Under the pieces are notes generated by a model. It was given only the letters and a program-made list of their open reading frames with translations, was not told the DNA's origin and did not search any database. Positions 35,728-64,000 of a stretch of 64,000 nucleotides of DNA are shown here, piece by piece. The translations under genes and the position numbers were made by a program. Source of the DNA: Amorphochlora amoebiformis (taxonomy: Eukaryota > Cercozoa > Chlorarachniophyceae); contig BAAHQB010000132.1 in assembly GCA_054601695.1 (NCBI GenBank), positions 434,001 to 498,000 of the forward strand. Reading direction: 5' to 3'. The stretch's first letter is position 1. Each line of letters begins with the position of its first letter.

Positions 35728-36231
35728 ATGACTTTTGATGATGTGGGCGTCTCACGAAAGCGGGTCGTGGGTGAAGGAGGCAACATCATTGAAACCGCGC
35801 TTCCACGTAATCATCGGAGAAGCCAACGGAATCCAAAGATGACACGTGTACCTTCAAAATCCAAACATGACACGTGTGCCTTCAAAGTACAAAAAGTCAG
35901 AATGGCGTCTATGGCTTGATGCTCGGGGCCAGTTGAAGAGCGTCCCCCAGGGCATATAAGGGCGTAAGTGTACCTGGTTGTCATCCCTAAAATCAGAATG
36001 GCGTCGATGCTCGGGGCCAGTTGAAGAGCGTCCCCCAGGCAATTTGATCGAGACCAGGACGGATGAAACCATAGCTCCTTGGTCACAGTTATCAGTTTGA
36101 TGGGACTGCCTCGCTTGATGGGCCTGGTGGTCGTCGGGACTCTTTGGGTTAATTTCATAATGCTGTTCTTCGAGGACGGAAACTACGAAGGCTTCAAGCG
36201 GTATCTCCTGCATACGGCCGGAGGACTGTAG
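35728..36231 (+). CDS. small membrane protein, two exons seen
   Basis: Exons 35728-35806 and 36089-36231 join in phase 1 and give 73 residues if the ATG at 35728 is the start (the exon itself may begin at 35726). The first exon reads MTFDDVGVSRKRVVGEGGN. The second has one clear membrane segment (LMGLVVVGTLWVNFIMLFF) followed by EDGNYEGFKRYLL and ends TAG. The CTAG-rich spacer begins right after this stop, as it does after other gene ends here, which supports the strand. The minus strand is also open across this region (115 codons from 36158), so the call is not secure. I recognise no family. Confidence 0.4.
35820..36050. repeat. tandem duplications inside the small gene's intron
   Basis: A 45-base segment (CAGAATGGCGTC, then GATGCTCGGGGCCAGTTGAA and GAGCGTCCCCCAGG) occurs at 35898-35950 and 35994-36039. 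The first copy has an extra TATGGCTT. Just before, GATGACACGTGTACCTTCAA occurs twice at 35838-35885. Confidence 0.85.
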
Positions 36232-36660
36232 TAACCGTACGGTAACTACTTACTACCGTATGTCTAACATATATGTTACATATGATCAATGACCTCCGGT
36301 ACGTGAATCCGTGATCTCTAGACTAGCTAGATAAGCTCTCGGTGCTGGCACGCTAGGCACGATCATACTATCATCATACTAGTCATACTAGTCATACTAC
36401 GTGCGTTACGGAAAGACGGTGTACTACGTCTAGCTAGTTACTAGGCTAGTACGTCTGATACGTATACAATATCCGGAATATTGCACGATCTAGACGATCA
36501 CCCCCTGGACCCCGCTGCAGGCCAAGTCTAGCATTGTGTACACTTAGATCTAGATTACAGACAGAGCTCACAGGCCTGCAGGGGAAAAACCTTAATTAGT
36601 ACTCGTGATTTGCTATTACATATAGTACCGTAGGCTGCGTATACGTCTGTAAGTGTACTA

Positions 36661-36706
<46 letters not shown>

Positions 36707-36744
36707 TAGACATATATATTATATATATATATCATATATACGTC

Positions 36745-36775
<31 letters not shown>

Positions 36776-36881
36776 CTAGTATATATATATATATCATATA
36801 TATATATATATATATATCTAGATATACATATACCGTGACATACTCTGAGCATTCAATAAGCCTGATTTGTGCAGTCCTGCA
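36232..36881. other. CTAG-rich convergent spacer
   Basis: About 17 CTAG tetramers by eye lie in 630 bases, with GATC, GTAC and CGTACG palindromes and AT runs near 36660-36830. The stretch lies between the plus-strand small gene and the 3' end of the LARP gene. Confidence 0.62.
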
Positions 36882-37795
36882 CTAACGAATTCTTTGCCGT
36901 TTCAATGCGCATGTGCGTGCAGAGGATACATAGGGTTCACCCGACTTCTTGAATCGATTGCAGCTACTGCTTCCGCCGCTCGTATTTACTACAATAGAGA
37001 CGTCGACACGCTTGCCTCCCACCCCTCCGCCTCCCCGAGACCCAGGTCCTACCCAATTACTGGCATTGGCTCCATTAGCCAGATGGCGATCGCCCTTGCC
37101 AGTGAACCTCCGTCCGATGTCCCCTGACCTCCAAGTTGTGTCAATGCTACTAGCCTCGAAGGGCTTGCGGCGGCGGATTTTTTGTCGCTGGTTGTCGATT
37201 TGCAGGAATCGAGAAGTTTCCAGGATCATGGCGATGCTTGAAACGTTCTAAGTGTTATGACAACTTCCTGTTTTAACTCTTGTTGTCATGTTTGAGTCTC
37301 AGAGTTTCACCTTGGATTTAACCAACCGCCTCATGCGCGGGAACTCCAAAAACCGAGAGATTGGAATCTGACAAATTGTGTGCCCATGTGCATTTAGATG
37401 GATATTGACAGTAAACACAGGTTGAAGGGGCATACCCAGCCTTGGTCGTCCATCAGCGACAGCGTAAAATTGTCCTTTACAAGGTTCTGATATTATTCAC
37501 TACGTTTACGTCTCATGTCATTGTGCTAGGTGTATGTACTTACTTAGATACATAGATATGTATGTATTTAGTACTTCTAGTGTATATTTTTTGAAGTTAT
37601 ACACATTTATAATTATATATACATACATATATATATATATATACACATATAATATATATATTTATATATATATATATACATATATATTGAATTTTTTTAT
37701 TTACTTAAAATACTATTATACACATATCCAAATACATGTTATATATAATTATATACACACATATATATATATATATAATATATATATTATACACC

Positions 37796-37851
<56 letters not shown>

Positions 37852-37856
37852 ATATA

Positions 37857-37922
<66 letters not shown>

Positions 37923-39036
37923 TATGAATGTATATCTGGTATTTGCATGTAAGGTTACCAGCATGATTATGAGTAGGGTGTATTTGTGGATGCTTTGCGT
38001 TTAAAGGCAGAAACACAGAAAAGCTAAATACCTGATCTGAGAGATAGTACTCGATTTGATGCCTAATTAAGTACATCTCTCGCGGTCCATATGTATCTAC
38101 CACACCGGCACGCTCATGGTCACCGGATGCTATCGACGTTTCGACCCCCTGACGAGAACGAAGATTTAGTGTGTGTGGGTGTGTGTGTGTGTGTATGCAA
38201 ATTTTGGCAATGGTCGAGTGATCAGTCGATAGAATGATAGAATGATAGAATGATAGAATGATAGAATGATAAAATGATAGAATGATAGAATTATAGAATG
38301 ATAGAATGAATAGTTTCGTCAGATGAGACGGATGCTCATCCGTTATGACGCAATTACCTGTGTATGCAGAGGGTTTGTAAACAGGTTTGGAAACGGTCCC
38401 GATCCAGCTAAACGCCCTGTCGAGCGCGCGTGTTTTGCTGTTGTAGGTGCTAACGCACGCGGTATCTGTATAGGGAGACCGTGTCCGTACGACCAGGAAG
38501 CACTATCTGGTTGGGATTAAGGAGAATTATGTATTATGTACAATATGGATACCAACGTGGATACGGATATCGATAAGGCTATGGATATACATATGTGGGT
38601 ATGGATATTTATGTGGCTATAAATATGTACGTGGGTGTGAATATACATGTGGCTATGGACAGGTATGTGGGTATGGATAATGCATGTAGCTATGGATCTG
38701 CACGTGGGTATGGATATGTATGTAGCTATGAACATGTATGTGGGTATAGATACGTATGTGGACGTGGATATGGATACGTATATGTCTAGTATGTAGCTGT
38801 CTCAATCTATCTTGATGATACGTATGTTTATATGCATACGTATATGTAACTGTCTCAAACTATCTTTAAAACATTTGTATGTAAGTATGCATGCAATATA
38901 TATATATATATATATATGCATATATATACATATATATACATATATATATATATATATCTATATATATATAAATAAATATGCATATATATATATATATATA
39001 TGAGCATATATATACATTATATATATATATATATAC

Positions 39037-39076
<40 letters not shown>

Positions 39077-39080
39077 GCAG

Positions 39081-39119
<39 letters not shown>

Positions 39120-39378
39120 TGAAAATATTTTATATATTTCCATATATCCTCAGAACTTATCTTGTAATAAGAAAGCAGCATTATAAACATGTTTGATATA
39201 GAGAGCGTGGGTTAGCTTGTCTATAAACATGTTTGATATAGAAAGCGCTGGTTAGCTTGTTTATAAGCATGTTTTGTTATGGAGTGCGTTGGTTACCTTG
39301 TCCCTGATTCGGCAAGGGTTGTGAGTTGGGGTTAAGGTTGGGGTTGGGGTATTGCTTCGTCTTGGTGTGCTCATTCAT
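36882..39378 (-). CDS. La-related protein (LARP) with La motif
   Basis: Exons 39378-39297, 38506-38358, 38148-38032, 37486-37436, 37367-37311 and 37247-36882 join in phase and give 273 residues. The La motif is split over four exons: [46 protein letters not shown] and [15 protein letters not shown]. These match the family's QIEYYFSD-x-NL, D-x-F, D-x-x-GW-I-P-I and repeated helix positions. La motifs bind RNA 3' ends or poly(A). The N-terminal part is Asn/Pro/Gln-rich. The C-terminal tail has a basic, glycine-rich [14 protein letters not shown] segment. No RRM is seen, so it resembles small LARP1/LARP6-type proteins only in the La motif. The start may lie further upstream. Confidence 0.85.
38228..38312 (+). 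repeat. GATAGAAT octamer repeat
   Basis: About nine copies of GATAGAAT lie in the LARP intron between exons 38506-38358 and 38148-38032. Confidence 0.92.
38555..38790 (+). repeat. minisatellite (TATGGATATGTATGTGGGTA)
   Basis: Imperfect 17-25 base units of the TATGGATATACATATGTGGG type lie in the LARP intron between exons 39378-39297 and 38506-38358. Confidence 0.8.
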
Positions 39379-39479
39379 ATCCAATCCACGCGAATGGACT
39401 GTGTTGAGAAACCAATAAGAATGGAGCTCAGAGGGTCGGGTCCGAGAGTCTGAGTCTGGGTCTGAGACTTGAGACTTGG

Positions 39480-39519
<40 letters not shown>

Positions 39520-39650
39520 TTTGAGCCGGTCAAGGTGAGGTTGATGGTTTTGGTTGCAGTTGAGGATTAAGGCCAATGTTGGGCATGGTGGTTAGGGTTG
39601 TCTGTGTCTGTTTTGGTTAGATCTAGTTTGGTAACCTGGGTCGAGCTTAC

Positions 39651-39755
39651 CGTCCTTGAAAACCGCGTATTCGCACCAGCGCACAAATGCCTTGCGTAAA
39701 AAAGCAACAAACACACGAACCAACTTTTCAATTTTGGTTTTTCCGCGTTTTTGAA
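39651..39755 (-). CDS. unassigned coding-like exon upstream of LARP
   Basis: On the minus strand a frame reads IEKLVRVFVAFLRKAFVRWC, then EYAVFKD, before a good donor (GACG then GTAAGCTC at 39650). It can join in phase 1 to an acceptor in the exon that holds the LARP start (CTCAAG near 39455), which would extend the LARP N-terminus. It lies after the stop of the PPR-SMR gene. Its upstream boundary is not fixed. Confidence 0.35.
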
Positions 39756-39837
39756 TGATTCAGAAATCCCATGGTTTATAATGTATGGTGTTCGCTATGT
39801 GTTTGAACATACATACAGTTGCGGACGTACCGGCTTG

Positions 39838-62614
<22,777 letters not shown>

Positions 62615-63310
62615 TACTAGTACCAGATCTAAGCAGGGCCAATCTAGCAATGGACAGAATCTAGAAAATGGACTGCATATGATAACTAGGATAACTTAAA
62701 ATTACCGCACTTACTCGCGAGAGTAGCTATACATACAAAATATAGCAGAACACCTCAAGTTAAGATCAAAAAAGAACTGGAGTATCAAAGCGATAAGATC
62801 GAGATAATCTAAATAATCAAGATAATCTAGATAATGTCCAAAATATATGTCGAAAATCAAGAGACGTACGTACGCTAGGTACGTAGGTTTAATTACGGTG
62901 TCAAAATAGTATACTATAGAGTCTAGAGAGTGTCGGGTGTCGACTGGGGGGAAAAAACAAGATAACATATGATCCATCTAGCTATTGTCGTTAAGATTGT
63001 GACTATATAGTGTGTATCAGTGAGCAGACATCTAGATATCCAATGATAGTGAGTCATTAGTGACTCGATCATGAGTACTATATATATACAACAGTCTAGA
63101 TAAGGTACTAGGTATATATCTAGTATATATAACGTAGAAATAATAATCAGTAGAATAAGTGAGTTGTAGTCAGTGCAGCGTATTGGCACTGCTTTGGCAG
63201 CGCTTCACCGTTCATCACCTTCAAATCTGACAGCTGTTGTACAAATATCCACAACAGCTGACACAACGGATATATCCTCTGCCGAATTATTATCTACGCT
63301 AATCTACTAG
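62615..63310. other. CTAG-rich 3' flank of MFSD5
   Basis: The stop codon itself sits in GTAGTACTAGTACCAGATCT. About 13 CTAG tetramers by eye lie in 700 bases, plus many GATC and GTAC. This is the same composition as the other gene-end spacers. I see no gene. Confidence 0.6.
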
Positions 63311-63619
63311 TATTAAGCAACTATGACTTGTGCCCGACGTGTGCCTTAATATTTGGTCCATTCCCCGGGGAGTTTTACACGCTTTCAGCATTTCAGGTCT
63401 TGTCAGTTTCATGGATCGATGCCCAGTCCCATTCGACAGCCTTCGGTCATCACTCGGCCACTGCCTTAATCGGGGAGGTCGATAGTTCCATACTTGCTCT
63501 TGGGAGCAATGAGCAGTGCCTTGTGCTCTGTTACTTAGCTTACATCGTTGTTATTCGCAAGCACATATGTATATATATAACATATATATATATATATATA
63601 CATATGTATGTATATATAT

Positions 63620-63651
<32 letters not shown>

Positions 63652-63739
63652 CATATAATATTATATAAATATATATATATATATATCTATATATATATAA
63701 TATATACCGACATCATTCACGCATAGTACAATTACATAG

Positions 63740-63786
<47 letters not shown>

Positions 63787-64000
63787 CGTACACGTGAACG
63801 AGTATGTCGTACATGCAATATGATGCAGTACTGAAGCTTTGTTATTATTTCAACGTATCATGATGATTTACAGTGTAGTAATGAAAATATCTAATATATC
63901 ATCTGGATCATACTCTCGGTACTTATCATAAAATTCAATGAGTATACATATTACATCATTGTGTATTATATCTATTATCTACTATATGTGTATATCATGG
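63311..64000. other. unassigned sequence, possible gene fragment
   Basis: At 63320-63560 the sequence is unique and GC-richer. One plus frame reads LGSNEQCLVLCYLAYIVVI before AT runs start at 63570. I found no exon partner or recognisable domain. The remainder is AT repeats and spacer-like DNA. Confidence 0.3.

Noticed and set aside
36867-37251. Plus-strand open frames over the LARP terminal exon
   Set aside because: The minus strand carries the La-motif exons with matching phases; these plus frames are antisense shadows.

Overview
This is a stretch of nuclear chromosome from an intron-rich microbial eukaryote, most likely a protist or alga. Almost all long open frames in it are artefacts of simple repeats (alternating Tyr/Ile from AT runs, Cys/Met/Val from CACATA, Arg/Glu from GA). 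The real genes had to be rebuilt by joining short exons across GT-AG introns with matching phase. This gives eight multi-exon genes plus one small gene. Exons are roughly balanced in base composition. Introns are packed with (AT)n, telomere-type TTAGGG/CCCTAA arrays and minisatellites. The TTAGGG form of the telomere hexamer argues weakly against land plants. I do not name a species.

Layout: (A) 397-1983 minus, PLP-enzyme-fold-like protein. (B) 2614-14584 plus, ankyrin-repeat-like protein in 20 small exons. (C) 14585-16855, convergent spacer with a CTAG-rich stretch. (D) 16856-19700 minus, PHO88/SND3-like ER membrane protein. (E) 19814-29203 plus, 557-residue helical-repeat (mTERF-like) protein in 22 exons. 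(F) 29204-30444, CTAG-rich convergent spacer. (G) 30445-34638 minus, protein with a C-terminal Tudor-knot/chromo-barrel-like domain. (H) 35728-36231 plus, small membrane protein. (I) 36232-36881, CTAG-rich spacer. (J) 36882-39378 minus, La-related RNA-binding protein. (K) 39838-55445 minus, PPR-SMR protein in about 28 exons. (L) 56610-62614 plus, MFSD5-type molybdate-anion transporter in 15 exons. (M) 62615-64000, another CTAG-rich stretch and unassigned DNA.

The genes do not form a pathway. Two or three (PPR-SMR, mTERF-like, perhaps LARP) belong to families that commonly handle organelle or messenger RNA. MFSD5 and the PHO88-like protein are membrane proteins. Gene order alternates strand, so 5' ends face each other (A/B, D/E, G/H, K/L) and 3' ends face each other (B/D, E/G, H/J).

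The most unusual features are in genome architecture. First, exon edges with their splice sites have been copied in tandem inside introns, separated by AT runs, most clearly in gene B. Second, minisatellites end directly at 3' splice sites. Third, telomeric hexamers supply or abut intron ends. Fourth, dense CTAG-rich stretches lie downstream of gene 3' ends, mainly between convergent genes. Coordinates were read by eye and may be off by a base or two.
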